Positions 16,885-25,399 of a DNA stretch of 64,000 nucleotides are shown here, piece by piece. The notes under the pieces are model-generated. The model saw only the letters and a program-made list of their open reading frames with translations. It did not search any database and had not been told where the DNA came from. The number at the start of each line of letters is the position of its first letter. Within the stretch, counting starts at the first letter, position 1. Source of the DNA: Lachnospiraceae bacterium. Lineage in GTDB: Bacteria; Bacillota; Clostridia; Lachnospirales; Lachnospiraceae. The stretch covers positions 33,933 to 97,932 of the forward strand of contig JAQXGF010000105.1 of NCBI GenBank assembly GCA_029006155.1, written 5' to 3'. A program made the position numbers and the translations under genes.

Positions 16885-16949
16885 TAAAGTTTTTCGGCAT
16901 CCTGCCTAAATGTTAGATGATTCTTAAGATTTTTCTTCGGGTTTTCATC

Positions 16950-17010
16950 TTGCTTTTCCTATATGTACCTTTTATAATGGAAGCGGAAAATGCTGTTAAA
17001 CCTGACAGCA
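16950..17010 (+). promoter_or_regulatory. Promoter and operator-like dyad of the L,D-transpeptidase gene
   Basis: TTGCTT (16950-16955), a 17-bp spacer and TATAAT (16973-16978). A dyad TGCTGTTA (16991-16998) / TGACAGCA (17003-17010), matching at 7 of 8 positions, begins about where transcription should start. Farther down, GTTCTCT and AGAGAAC arms (about 17036 and 17109) could enclose a structured 5' leader containing CTGCATTTGCAG and GGCC-rich stems. The leader did not match a riboswitch class I know. Confidence 0.65.
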
Positions 17011-17143
17011 TCTTACATTTCCAATCAATAAAACGGTTCTCTTCTATGTCGCACCTGCATTTGCAGCCGGTTTCGGCCAGCCACAAAGGCCGGTGTTTCG
17101 CATTGTTCAGAGAACTTCCAGAAAAGGGGAGGAAAAAGGAACT

Positions 17144-18928
17144 ATGAAAATTAAACGAATGGTATCTGCCCTTGCACTCGCTGCAGGTCTTGCCATTTCC
17201 GTTCCGTCTCTTGCGTCCACGTTTGGCCTCTCATCACAGACGATGACGAGCGTCCAGGCAGCAGACGGCTGGCAGCGGGACGACGGTGGCGTTTTCTATC
17301 TGCAAAATGACACACGGGTGACCGGACTGAAAGATATCGATGGCGCGACTTATTACTTTGACGCCAAGGGCTATCGTTTCACCGGTGCGATCAAGCTGGA
17401 CAAATACACCTACTTCTTCCATCCGGAGAGCGGCAAGCTCTGCAAGGGCTACGCAGGACTGTACCGGATCGGTGAAAATTCCAACGACTACTACTTCTTC
17501 TTAAACAGCAAGAAGGGCCGGGTGGCCGTCAATACATGGGTGAAGTCCAAGGGCAAATATTACTATGCAGGCGCCGACGGAAAGATTCAGCTTGGTACGA
17601 TCAAGGTCAAAGGCAAGCTCTATCATGTGACACCGAAGGGACGGATGACCTCCTATGGAAAGTCTTCCTATGACGGCAAATACTACAATGCTTCTTCGAA
17701 CGGCGTACTCCTGACCGGGCTGCGCAAGGTAAAGGGCAAGCAGTATTACTTCGATAAGAAGACCGGCGCACGCACGTCCGGACTGATCAAGGTCGGCAAG
17801 TCGACCTTCTACTTCAGCGATAAGGATGGCACCGCCAAGACCGGATGGGTCAAGTCCGACAACAAGACCTATTATTACCTGTCGAACTACAAGCGTGCTT
17901 CCGGCTGGAAGACCATCAACAAAAAGCGCTACTACTTCAATCCGAAGAATGGCTGTGCACGGCAGGAATTCAGCTGGCTGAAGATCGGCAATTCCTATTA
18001 CTACTTTGATGCGAACGGCGAAGTTGAGACCGGTTTCTTCCGGGTCGGCCCTGATATGTATTACGCAAACTCGAAGGGGGCACGGCAGACCGGATGGGTG
18101 ACCGTCGGCGGACGGAAATATTTCTTCGGTCCGAAGACCGGCATCATGCAGACTGGATGGCTCACCTACCAGAAGGCGAAATATTACCTGACTCCGTCTT
18201 CCGCTTCAAAGACTTACGGGGCAGCGATCACCGGATGGTACCGGACGAATGATGGCACCTACTACTTTAATTCCGACGGAAAGATGCAGACCGGATGGCT
18301 GCAGCAGAACGACGTAAAGTATTACTTCGACAAGACGACCGGCAAGATGGTGACCGGCAAGCGCACGATCGACGGAAAGCTGTATGACTTCGGCACGAAC
18401 GGTAAGATCAAAGTGTCCGTGAGCGGTCCGTGGAGCATCAAGGTACAGCGCGGTACCGCCAGCAATGGATATCAGTGCTTCGTCGTCGTATACCGCGGCA
18501 ACACCGCAGTCAAAGCATTTGTCTGCTCGACCGCCCGCGATGGCAGCAGCACACCTACCGGTACGTTCACGATCAAGGATAAGCTGTACTGGCATGAGCT
18601 GATGGGACCGACGTGGGGTCAGTATTGCTCCCATATCACATCGGATATCCTGTTCCACTCCGTACCGAACACGAGCTACAACAACCCGTACTCCCTGGAG
18701 ACTTCCGAGTACAACAAGCTCGGCAAGGCAGCTTCCGCCGGATGCATCCGACTTTCTGTAAAGCATGCAAAATGGCTGTTCGAGAATGTCCCGGTCGGCA
18801 CTCCGGTAACCGTAAGCAACAAGGTCACAAAGCCTAGCAACATCGAAATCGAGACGGTACCGAAGCAGAATCTCTCCAAGAGCTATGATCCGACCGATAC
18901 CTTCCAGAATCCGTACAGTGTACGATAA
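17144..18928 (+). CDS. Secreted L,D-transpeptidase with choline-binding-type repeats
   Basis: 594 residues. A signal peptide (MKIKRMVSALALAAGLAIS) probably ends near VQA-AD. About 15 or more repeats of the pattern GxxYYF...G....TGW follow to roughly residue 425, the cell-wall/choline-binding repeat family. The C-terminal YkuD domain has the catalytic HS...SAGCIRLS motif, with Cys534 as nucleophile. It would cross-link peptidoglycan 3-3 while anchored to wall polymers, or edit the wall. The start at 17144 has an AAGGA close upstream and GGGGAGG farther out; an earlier Met at 17093 lacks a signal-peptide start and was rejected. It is a single-gene unit with its own promoter and terminator, and the only plus-strand gene in the first 48 kb. 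Confidence 0.92.
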   Translation: MKIKRMVSALALAAGLAISVPSLASTFGLSSQTMTSVQAADGWQRDDGGVFYLQNDTRVTGLKDIDGATYYFDAKGYRFTGAIKLDKYTYFFHPESGKLCKGYAGLYRIGENSNDYYFFLNSKKGRVAVNTWVKSKGKYYYAGADGKIQLGTIKVKGKLYHVTPKGRMTSYGKSSYDGKYYNASSNGVLLTGLRKVKGKQYYFDKKTGARTSGLIKVGKSTFYFSDKDGTAKTGWVKSDNKTYYYLSNYKRASGWKTINKKRYYFNPKNGCARQEFSWLKIGNSYYYFDANGEVETGFFRVGPDMYYANSKGARQTGWVTVGGRKYFFGPKTGIMQTGWLTYQKAKYYLTPSSASKTYGAAITGWYRTNDGTYYFNSDGKMQTGWLQQNDVKYYFDKTTGKMVTGKRTIDGKLYDFGTNGKIKVSVSGPWSIKVQRGTASNGYQCFVVVYRGNTAVKAFVCSTARDGSSTPTGTFTIKDKLYWHELMGPTWGQYCSHITSDILFHSVPNTSYNNPYSLETSEYNKLGKAASAGCIRLSVKHAKWLFENVPVGTPVTVSNKVTKPSNIEIETVPKQNLSKSYDPTDTFQNPYSVR

Positions 18929-18951
18929 GTAATCTGTTTCAGAACTGATTT

Positions 18952-18986
18952 GAGGCAGCTGCAAAACGCAGCTGCCTCACTTTTTT
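18952..18986 (+). terminator. Intrinsic terminator of the L,D-transpeptidase gene
   Basis: Perfect 11-bp stem GAGGCAGCTGC / GCAGCTGCCTC with a 5-nt loop, then ACTTTTTT. It begins 24 bases after the stop codon. Confidence 0.93.
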
Positions 18987-19007
18987 CTACTTATATTATT
19001 ATGTACC

Positions 19008-19715
19008 TCATCCGCCCAGGTAAGACTCTTTTACCTGCGGATTGTCCAGCAGATGTGCCGCCTCATCCTCCAGGACGATCTCTCCGGTCTCGATGACGTA
19101 GCCCCGTTTCGCAATGCGTAGCGCCTGATTCGCATTTTGCTCTACGAGCATGACCGTCGTTCCGGCCTGATTGATCGCAACGATGGTCTCAAAGACCTGA
19201 TCGACCAGCCGTGGCGAAAGTCCCATGGACGGCTCGTCCAGCAAGAGCAGCTTCGGTCTTGACATCAACGCCCTCCCCATCGCCAGCATCTGCTGTTCGC
19301 CACCGGATAAGGTGCCTGCCAGCTGATTTTTCCGTTCCTGAAGTCTTGGAAACATCTCAAAAATTTTATCCAGATCCGTTTTCGCATTTGCCCGGTTTTT
19401 CTGGCTGTAGGAACCAAGCAGCAAATTGTCCAGAACGGACGTCCGCGGAAACACCCGTCTTCCTTCCGGCACCATCGTCATGCCATGTCGTACGATCTCC
19501 ATCGTCTCTTTTCCATGGATATTCTGGCCTTCAAAACAGATTTCCCCCGTAGATGGTATCTGTCCCATCACTGCCGTCAGAAGAGAGGTCTTTCCGGCAC
19601 CATTTGCTCCGATCAGTGAAACCAGCTCCCCCTTCTCTACGGTCAGGCTGATATTTTTAATGGCATGAATCTTTCCATAGTAAACATCCAGATGGTTCAC
19701 CTCAAGCATCGCCAT
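19008..19715 (-). CDS. livF: Branched-chain amino-acid ABC transporter ATPase LivF
   Basis: 235 residues. Walker A GANGAGKTS, signature LSGGEQQMLAMGRALM, Walker B LLLLDEPSMGLSP and the H-loop region VMLVEQN are all present. LEVNHLDVYYGKIHAIK is the usual LivF opening. With LivG it powers uptake through LivHM. The start at 19715 has AAAGGGGG upstream and overlaps livG by 14 bases; an ATG two codons later is equally possible. It is the last gene of the liv operon and faces the plus-strand transpeptidase gene. Confidence 0.93.
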   Translation of the reverse strand: MAMLEVNHLDVYYGKIHAIKNISLTVEKGELVSLIGANGAGKTSLLTAVMGQIPSTGEICFEGQNIHGKETMEIVRHGMTMVPEGRRVFPRTSVLDNLLLGSYSQKNRANAKTDLDKIFEMFPRLQERKNQLAGTLSGGEQQMLAMGRALMSRPKLLLLDEPSMGLSPRLVDQVFETIVAINQAGTTVMLVEQNANQALRIAKRGYVIETGEIVLEDEAAHLLDNPQVKESYLGG

Positions 19716-20478
19716 TTGCAGACGCCCCCTTTCCAAGATAGGATTCTATGACCGTCGGATCATTTTTCACATCCTGCGGCAGACCCTCCGCGATTTTCTG
19801 GCCGTGGTCAAACACCACCACACGGTCTGCAATATTCATAACCATGCGCATGGCATGCTCAATCAGAATAATGGAATACTTCTCTTCCTTCAGGCGTTGA
19901 ATGATTTTCACCAGTTCATCGTTCTCATGCGGATTCATTCCGGCCGCCGGCTCATCCAGCAAAATGAGGCTTGGCTCCGTCGCCAGCACTCTGGCAATCT
20001 CCAGACGTCGCTGCATGCCATACGGAAGATTTTTTGCCAGCCAGTCTTTTTTATCATAAATCCCCACATATTCCAGGCATTTCCGGATGTATTCCTCATT
20101 CTCCGCCTCTTCACGCTTCAGCCTCCGGCTTCTGATCAGCGCATCCCAGATACCGGTTTTTCTTCTGCAGTGCCGGGCAATCACAATGTTCTCCGCTACT
20201 GTCAGATTGCCAAACAGCCGGATATTCTGAAATGTCCTTGCCATTCCAAGACGGGTGATCGCCTCCGGTCGCATACGGACGATATTTTTTCCCCGGAACA
20301 GGATCTGCCCGCTCGTTGCCGGTGAGATTCCCGTAAGCACATTATAGAATGTCGTCTTGCCGGAACCATTCGGTCCGATGATTGCTACGATCTCTCCCTC
20401 ATCGATCGAAAAGTCGATCTCGCTGTTTGCAGAAAGTCCGCCAAATACTTTTGTCACCTTTGTCGCTTCCAGCAGCAT
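19702..20478 (-). CDS. livG: Branched-chain amino-acid ABC transporter ATPase LivG
   Basis: 258 residues. Walker A GPNGSGKTTFYNVLTG, LivG-type MARTFQNIRLF, and Walker B LILLDEPAAGMNP are present, with the H-loop in ILIEHAM. The ABC signature region reads LPYGMQRRLEIARVLA, the usual LivG variant of LSGGQ. It forms the ATPase pair with LivF and sits six bases after livM. Confidence 0.93.
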   Translation of the reverse strand: MLLEATKVTKVFGGLSANSEIDFSIDEGEIVAIIGPNGSGKTTFYNVLTGISPATSGQILFRGKNIVRMRPEAITRLGMARTFQNIRLFGNLTVAENIVIARHCRRKTGIWDALIRSRRLKREEAENEEYIRKCLEYVGIYDKKDWLAKNLPYGMQRRLEIARVLATEPSLILLDEPAAGMNPHENDELVKIIQRLKEEKYSIILIEHAMRMVMNIADRVVVFDHGQKIAEGLPQDVKNDPTVIESYLGKGASANGDA

Positions 20479-20484
20479 AACTCC

Positions 20485-21486
20485 TCACCCCTCTTCTTTC
20501 TTTACTGCTCCCCAGATTCCCTGTGGCCGGAAGCGCATCATAAATACAAGAAGAAAACCGTATAAAATCATCCACGGATCAAAAGGCAGCCCTGCCACGT
20601 CCTTGACTGAATGAAACAGTTCCGGCAAAATCGTCAGGAGAATGCCGCCTAAAATCATACCTTTGATGCTCCGTCTGCCTCCGATCACGACCATCGTCAG
20701 AATTGAAATGGATTTGGTCGCATTCAGCAGCTCCGGGCTTACCATGCTCGCAAACACCGCCTGAAAGCTCCCGGCGATACTGCAGATGACCGCAGAAATG
20801 ACCATTGCAAGCACTTTATAATACTTTGTATTAATTCCCATCGCAACCGCTGCGATCTCATCCTCCCGAATCGCAGAAAATGCATACCCGATCCGGGAAT
20901 GCTCCGTCCTCCACGAGAAAAAAGCAACTGCCGCTGTAATCAAAAACAGGATCAAAATGTATCCGCCCTTGCTGGACGCTGCCAGCTTTGTGAGCTTTAC
21001 CCCAAACAGCTCCGGAGATTTCAGTCCCGGAATGCCGGCTGTCCCGCCAAGTGCCGTCGTATTAATCGCGATAAACCGGAGAATTTCGCAGAATGCATAA
21101 GTAATGACAATCAAAAACTGCCCTTTTACACGAAGGGACGCCATCGCCAGCGGAATGGAAAGGAGTGCTGCGAATATCAGTCCGATCGGAATCGTAAGCC
21201 AGAAATTCAGATCTGTATATTTTAAAAATACGGCAGTCGTGTAAGCACCAATCCCATAAAAAGCCGCATGTCCAAGCGATGTCTGCCCCAGATAGCCGGA
21301 TACAAAATTCAATCCAAGTGCCAGGATCGCAGCGATCAGACAGTTTACGCCCACATGCTGGAAATACGTCGGGATCCAGGCACTTCCGTCGTGGAAATTG
21401 TCAATGTAGCAGATCACCAGAACCAGTACTGCCGATCCAAGAAAGGCAGCCAACCCGTTTTTACCGGAAAAACGTTCTTTTTTCAT
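20485..21486 (-). CDS. livM: Branched-chain amino-acid ABC transporter permease LivM
   Basis: 333 residues with about nine hydrophobic segments. LivM family signatures GYLGQTSLGHAAFYGIGAY and the cytoplasmic EDEIAAVAMGIN coupling loop are visible. The start at 21486 has GAGGAGG six bases upstream. An earlier Met at 21501 would overlap the livH stop and was rejected. The gene is followed directly by livG. Confidence 0.93.
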   Translation of the reverse strand: MKKERFSGKNGLAAFLGSAVLVLVICYIDNFHDGSAWIPTYFQHVGVNCLIAAILALGLNFVSGYLGQTSLGHAAFYGIGAYTTAVFLKYTDLNFWLTIPIGLIFAALLSIPLAMASLRVKGQFLIVITYAFCEILRFIAINTTALGGTAGIPGLKSPELFGVKLTKLAASSKGGYILILFLITAAVAFFSWRTEHSRIGYAFSAIREDEIAAVAMGINTKYYKVLAMVISAVICSIAGSFQAVFASMVSPELLNATKSISILTMVVIGGRRSIKGMILGGILLTILPELFHSVKDVAGLPFDPWMILYGFLLVFMMRFRPQGIWGAVKKEEG

Positions 21487-21497
21487 ATACTGCCTCC

Positions 21498-22394
21498 TCA
21501 TACTTTTTCTTCAAACTTATATCCCATAAGCCCGGACGGCTTGATCAGAAGCACCAGGATCATCACTGCAAATCCAATGGCATCCTTATAGCCGGTGGAA
21601 ATAAATCCGGCTGTCAGATTTTCTACAATTCCAAGGATAATTCCGCCGATCAGGGAGCCTGTGATGCTTCCAATTCCTCCCAGAATCGCGCAGGACCAAC
21701 CTTTCAGTCCCGCCAGGGCTCCCATTGTAGGGTTAATCGCATAGATCGTTCCGATAAAAAATCCGGCCGCCGCTCCGAGTGCTCCACTGATGGCAAACGT
21801 TACTTTGATCAGTTTCTCTGCATTGACCCCCATCAGGCCAAGCGTCTGCATATCCTGAGAAGCGGCAAGCATCGCTTTGCCAGTCAGCGTATGTCGAATA
21901 AACAGCTCCAGACAGACCATAATCAGTATCGTTCCGATCAGAATGTATAAATGCAGGGAACTGATCGTCAATGCCTGTCCGCCGATCGTACAGATGGTGA
22001 GCAGTTTTTGATCGACCAGCTGCGGATATGCTTTTGGATTCACGGTAAACACGGCGTTGGCTGTGTACCGGAGAATGGTCGAAATTCCAAGCGCAGTGAT
22101 AAATCCGGTTGCAGCCAGAACGCCCTTCTTCCGCAAAGGTTTGTACCCAAACTGATCAACTGCCATTGCAATCACTGCACCAGCTGCCATGGAGACGAGC
22201 AAGGCCGGAATCAACGGCAACCCAAGATACGTCGTCACAAAATACCCCGTATAGGCTCCCAGCATATAGATTTCTCCGTGCGTCCAGTTAATAACTCCCA
22301 CAATTCCAAATACTGTTGTCCAGCCAATCGCGATCAGCGAATAGATGCCTCCCTGCGCCAGACCATTGATCACCTGCTGTAAAAATACAACCAT
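21498..22394 (-). CDS. livH: Branched-chain amino-acid ABC transporter permease LivH
   Basis: 298 residues, strongly hydrophobic. LivH marks include the N-terminal INGLAQGGIYSLIAIGWT, NWTHGEIYMLGAY and the loop MQTLGLMGVNAEK. It is paired with LivM and lies 36 bases after livK. The ATG at 22394 is preceded by AGGTGGTGG. Substrate could be leucine, isoleucine, valine or a related amide or urea; LivHM-type permeases do not distinguish these by sequence. Confidence 0.92.
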   Translation of the reverse strand: MVVFLQQVINGLAQGGIYSLIAIGWTTVFGIVGVINWTHGEIYMLGAYTGYFVTTYLGLPLIPALLVSMAAGAVIAMAVDQFGYKPLRKKGVLAATGFITALGISTILRYTANAVFTVNPKAYPQLVDQKLLTICTIGGQALTISSLHLYILIGTILIMVCLELFIRHTLTGKAMLAASQDMQTLGLMGVNAEKLIKVTFAISGALGAAAGFFIGTIYAINPTMGALAGLKGWSCAILGGIGSITGSLIGGIILGIVENLTAGFISTGYKDAIGFAVMILVLLIKPSGLMGYKFEEKV

Positions 22395-22430
22395 ATGTCC
22401 ACCACCTGTACTGTATGATTTCAAGCTTGC

Positions 22431-23594
22431 TTACTCTTCATATAATACGTATTTTCCATCCTTCACGGTCAGCGTCAGATAGTCTCTTACCCAGTCGCCA
22501 TTTTCATCAAAGGATACGGTACCGGTCACGCCTTCATAATCGGTCGTCCGCAGTGCCTCCGCCAGCGTTTCTCTGGTCAGTTCCCCGTCATTTTCTTCCA
22601 TTGCCCGTTCCGATGCATCTGCAAGTACGTACATCTGATCATAAGCAAGTGCCGCAAAACCATCCGGAATCTCACCGTCATATTTGGCCTGATAGTTTTC
22701 TACGAATTCCGCTCCCTTGCCATCGGCACCATCCGCTACAAAGACACCGCTGCAGAGAAGTCCTTCTGCCGCATCACCGGCAATGTCGATCACGTTCTGG
22801 TTATAAAGTCCCGGCTGACCCATGATCGGTGCCTCAATTCCCATCTGCCTTGCCTGCTTGATAATCAGTGCACCGTCTGTCGTCGTTCCACAGAGCGCGA
22901 TGCAGTCCGGTTCTTCACTCTTTACGGTCGTCAGGATCGCTGCAAAGTCCTGGTCGGTCGCCTGATACGGAATGGAATCCAGCACCTCGCCGCCATTTTC
23001 TTCAAACTGTGCATTAAAGCTGTCCTTCAGTCCGGAACCGTAATCGTTGTTGCAGTAAAGCGTTACCGCCTTCGTCTTTCCCATTTTTGTAAACTGATTT
23101 GCAATCTGTGGTCCAACCGCTGCATCCTGCACGGCCATACGGAAAAAGTAATCGCTGATTCCCGTCAGCGACTTTGCGCTGGAGCTGACTACCAGCTGCG
23201 GCATCTCGGCATCCCCGGTGATCGGAAGCATGGCCGCAGTACAGGAAGTCAGGCATGACCCGCCGATTGCCAGAATCGAATCATCATCTGCAAATTTCTG
23301 TGCTCCGTTTGCTGCCGTCGAAGCATCTCCGCCATCATCATACGTCTCGAGTTCCAGTGTAGCGCCCAGAACACCGCCGGCGGCATTGATTTCCTCCATC
23401 GCCAGCTCATAGCCCTTTTCCTGCTTTGTTCCATATGCACCATTGTCTCCGGAAAGCGGCGCTACCAGGCCAAATGTAATGGTATCCGAAGCAGCCGTCA
23501 CATCACCTGCTGCCATGGAAAAAAAGGAAAAACAACTAGATGCTGACAATGCTGCTGTTGCTGCGAGAATCGTACCTACATAACCTTTTTTCAT
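22431..23594 (-). CDS. livK: Branched-chain amino-acid-type substrate-binding protein
   Basis: 387 residues of periplasmic-binding fold type I (Peripla_BP_6), recognised by FGLVAPLSGDNGAYG, GYELAMEEINAAGGVLG and AYDQMYVLADA. A signal peptide of about 30 residues precedes it. The SASSC sequence resembles a lipobox but lacks the usual Leu at -3, so lipid anchoring is uncertain; cleavage after MAA is the alternative. It is the first gene of the liv operon. The ribosome-binding site AAGGAGGAAATA is duplicated inside the leader hairpin upstream (see 23646-23687). Confidence 0.92.
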   Translation of the reverse strand: MKKGYVGTILAATAALSASSCFSFFSMAAGDVTAASDTITFGLVAPLSGDNGAYGTKQEKGYELAMEEINAAGGVLGATLELETYDDGGDASTAANGAQKFADDDSILAIGGSCLTSCTAAMLPITGDAEMPQLVVSSSAKSLTGISDYFFRMAVQDAAVGPQIANQFTKMGKTKAVTLYCNNDYGSGLKDSFNAQFEENGGEVLDSIPYQATDQDFAAILTTVKSEEPDCIALCGTTTDGALIIKQARQMGIEAPIMGQPGLYNQNVIDIAGDAAEGLLCSGVFVADGADGKGAEFVENYQAKYDGEIPDGFAALAYDQMYVLADASERAMEENDGELTRETLAEALRTTDYEGVTGTVSFDENGDWVRDYLTLTVKDGKYVLYEE

Positions 23595-23645
23595 ACTATT
23601 TCCTCCTTCGTCGCCAGAGCCGGAAACTCTTCGCCCACATAACAG

Positions 23646-23687
23646 AAAAAGGAGGAAACACGGACTCTCGTCCTGTATTTCCTCCTT
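23646..23687 (-). terminator. Leader hairpin/terminator of the liv operon with a decoy Shine-Dalgarno
   Basis: On the minus strand AAGGAGGAAATACAGGAC pairs with GTCCGTGTTTCCTCCTT and is followed by TTTCTG, an intrinsic terminator shape. The 5' arm contains AAGGAGGAAATA, identical to the 12 bases of the livK ribosome-binding site 60 bases downstream. The 3' arm is therefore complementary to both. Because the liv promoter (23738-23766) lies upstream, this hairpin is inside the liv leader; it could also end HPr transcripts. Confidence 0.8.
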
Positions 23688-23737
23688 GAAACATGTCGAT
23701 CAATGGCTCTGTTTGCTAAGTTTTTTTGTTGTGTCGA

Positions 23738-23766
23738 ATCATACACCTGTTTTTCTGTGCTGTCAA
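23738..23766 (-). promoter_or_regulatory. Sigma-A promoter of the liv operon
   Basis: TTGACA (23761-23766), a 17-bp spacer and TATGAT (23738-23743) on the minus strand, 11 of 12 consensus. The spacer ends in CAGGTG directly before the -10 box, as in the niaR-ECF promoter. It starts 15 bases after the HPr stop and gives a leader of about 135 nt. Confidence 0.85.
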
Positions 23767-23780
23767 GCATTTATTTTCAA

Positions 23781-24071
23781 TCAGTCATTCACTCCGCGAA
23801 ATACTTCCCCGTCCAGCTCATGCTCAATAAATGCCGCAAGCTCTTTTGACGCCTGTTTTTCCTGTGGCCCGTCGCACACCAGGACGATCTCGTCCATCTG
23901 CTGGACACACGCGCTCAGAAGTCCGAGCAGGCTCTTTGCATTGAATTCCCGTCCGCGGAAACGGATCAGGATCTTCGTCCCCTCGTATTCCATTGCCTTT
24001 GTGCAGAGCTGCTGCGCCGGGCGCAGATGCAGCCCTACTTCATTTCGGATCTTTACTTTTATCTCAGTCAA
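23781..24071 (-). CDS. HPr-family phosphocarrier protein
   Basis: 96 residues. The HPr phosphorylation motif is seen as GLHLRPAQQLC, with the active His retained, and the regulatory-serine region as NAKSLLGLLSACV. The usual family length is 85-90; this one has a short acidic C-terminal tail (ELDGEVFRGVND). HPr accepts phosphate from enzyme I in the PTS, and its serine form acts in carbon catabolite control. The start codon is TTG, six bases after a GGAGGG site that overlaps the cdaR stop. No PTS enzyme is adjacent, so it may be an accessory HPr rather than the general one. Confidence 0.85.
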   Translation of the reverse strand: MTEIKVKIRNEVGLHLRPAQQLCTKAMEYEGTKILIRFRGREFNAKSLLGLLSACVQQMDEIVLVCDGPQEKQASKELAAFIEHELDGEVFRGVND

Positions 24072-24073
24072 GG

Positions 24074-25399
24074 CTATCCCTCCGTGCTGTCTTCCTCATT
24101 TCCGTCTTTGATCGCGGTCGCCGTCACGACCAGCTTTACCTCTGATACCAATGTGTAGCCCTCCGGAAGCTGTACCTCTACCGGAATCTCATAGACGCCC
24201 TCTTCGGCACAGTCGCTCAGGTCTACACTTGCCTTTATATCACTCACCTTCAGATCCGGTTCTCCACTCGCCGCATGAACGCTGATCTGCACTTCGTCTG
24301 CCGGCGAAATCGTCAGGCTCATCTTCGTAGAATCCGGGCGGTTCAGCACCTCAAAGTTCGACAGTGGTACCCGGATCGTCTGATCACCGGTCTTTTCGAT
24401 CTGCACGGTCACAGAAATCGTCGGATCGGCATCCGCGACGAGCCGCACGCCCTCCAGAGAGGCCAGTGTCTCATTCAGGTCAATCTCCTCTGTCACATTC
24501 TCCGTCGCACCGTCGACCGATATCGGATCAGACACCGTGATCTCTCCGCCAAGCCGTGCCAACGCCTCATTCGTACCGACGAGATTGATCGTCACCGGAA
24601 TCGTCGTGACGCCTGCGATCTGATAGCCCTCTGCAGGCGTTCCGGTCGTCTCTACCTTGACCGGGATGTCATTCATCACCTGCCAGAGCGTCACATCGAC
24701 CGTCACCTGATTGTTCGAGAGAAGGACTCCGGAAGAATCCTTGATCTGCAGACGATCCATCTGTGACGTCAGCTTATCCCCGTTCTTATCGTAGATCACG
24801 ATGTTGCCGACCAGACGCTGATCAGACTTGATCCGGGCAGTATTGACCTCTGCCACGACCTTATCGATCTTCTTCAGAATGCTCTCTGCACCTGCGATCT
24901 GCACGGTCTTGCCGCCGACCACTTCTGTCGTGCCGACCTCATAGCCATTTTCCGGCTTGCCGTTCGTGACGACATTTACGATGAACTCACTCTGCTTCTT
25001 CGGCTCCAGCTTTACCTTCTGTACGGACGGGATCACCTCGATCTCATCTAAGGTCACAGCCGGATTGCGGCACTCCACGCGCAGTGGCACGCTGCCCATC
25101 TCATTCATCGTCTCCATATCTGCGACGACCTCGAAATCAGAAGCACTCAGCGTCTTCAGGACACTTTTGCGCTCTTTGACCTTAATGACCACTGTGTCCC
25201 CGTAGACGTCGTCCTCCACGACATCCAGCACCTTATCCAGTGCAGTGACACTCTCGACGTTCTCCTGCTGGATCTTGATATCCCGGAACAGCCGCACACT
25301 GGTCGGGTCATTTACATTCACCACGAGCAGCCAGATCCCGAATGCCACAATCAGTGATAAAAGCTTCAGTCCCATATTTCTGGTAAATTTATATTTCAT
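24074..25399 (-). CDS. cdaR: YbbR-domain protein CdaR, regulator of CdaA
   Basis: 441 residues. One N-terminal membrane anchor (GLKLLSLIVAFGIWLLVVNV) is followed by several YbbR repeats, recognisable from repeating hydrophobic PV.V...G.P..GY motifs (VKVETTGTPAEGYQIAGV and the like). CdaR modulates the diadenylate cyclase CdaA, which is encoded immediately upstream. The start overlaps the cdaA stop by 11 bases. An upstream Met at 25465 would lie inside cdaA and add a non-family basic segment, so it was rejected. Confidence 0.9.
   Translation of the reverse strand: MKYKFTRNMGLKLLSLIVAFGIWLLVVNVNDPTSVRLFRDIKIQQENVESVTALDKVLDVVEDDVYGDTVVIKVKERKSVLKTLSASDFEVVADMETMNEMGSVPLRVECRNPAVTLDEIEVIPSVQKVKLEPKKQSEFIVNVVTNGKPENGYEVGTTEVVGGKTVQIAGAESILKKIDKVVAEVNTARIKSDQRLVGNIVIYDKNGDKLTSQMDRLQIKDSSGVLLSNNQVTVDVTLWQVMNDIPVKVETTGTPAEGYQIAGVTTIPVTINLVGTNEALARLGGEITVSDPISVDGATENVTEEIDLNETLASLEGVRLVADADPTISVTVQIEKTGDQTIRVPLSNFEVLNRPDSTKMSLTISPADEVQISVHAASGEPDLKVSDIKASVDLSDCAEEGVYEIPVEVQLPEGYTLVSEVKLVVTATAIKDGNEEDSTEG

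Noticed and set aside
17011..17143. Transpeptidase leader as a cyclic-di-GMP or c-di-AMP riboswitch
   Set aside because: The conserved core sequences of those classes are not present.
23592..23766. liv leader as a T-box
   Set aside because: No T-box sequence or specifier arrangement could be found; only the decoy-SD hairpin is evident.
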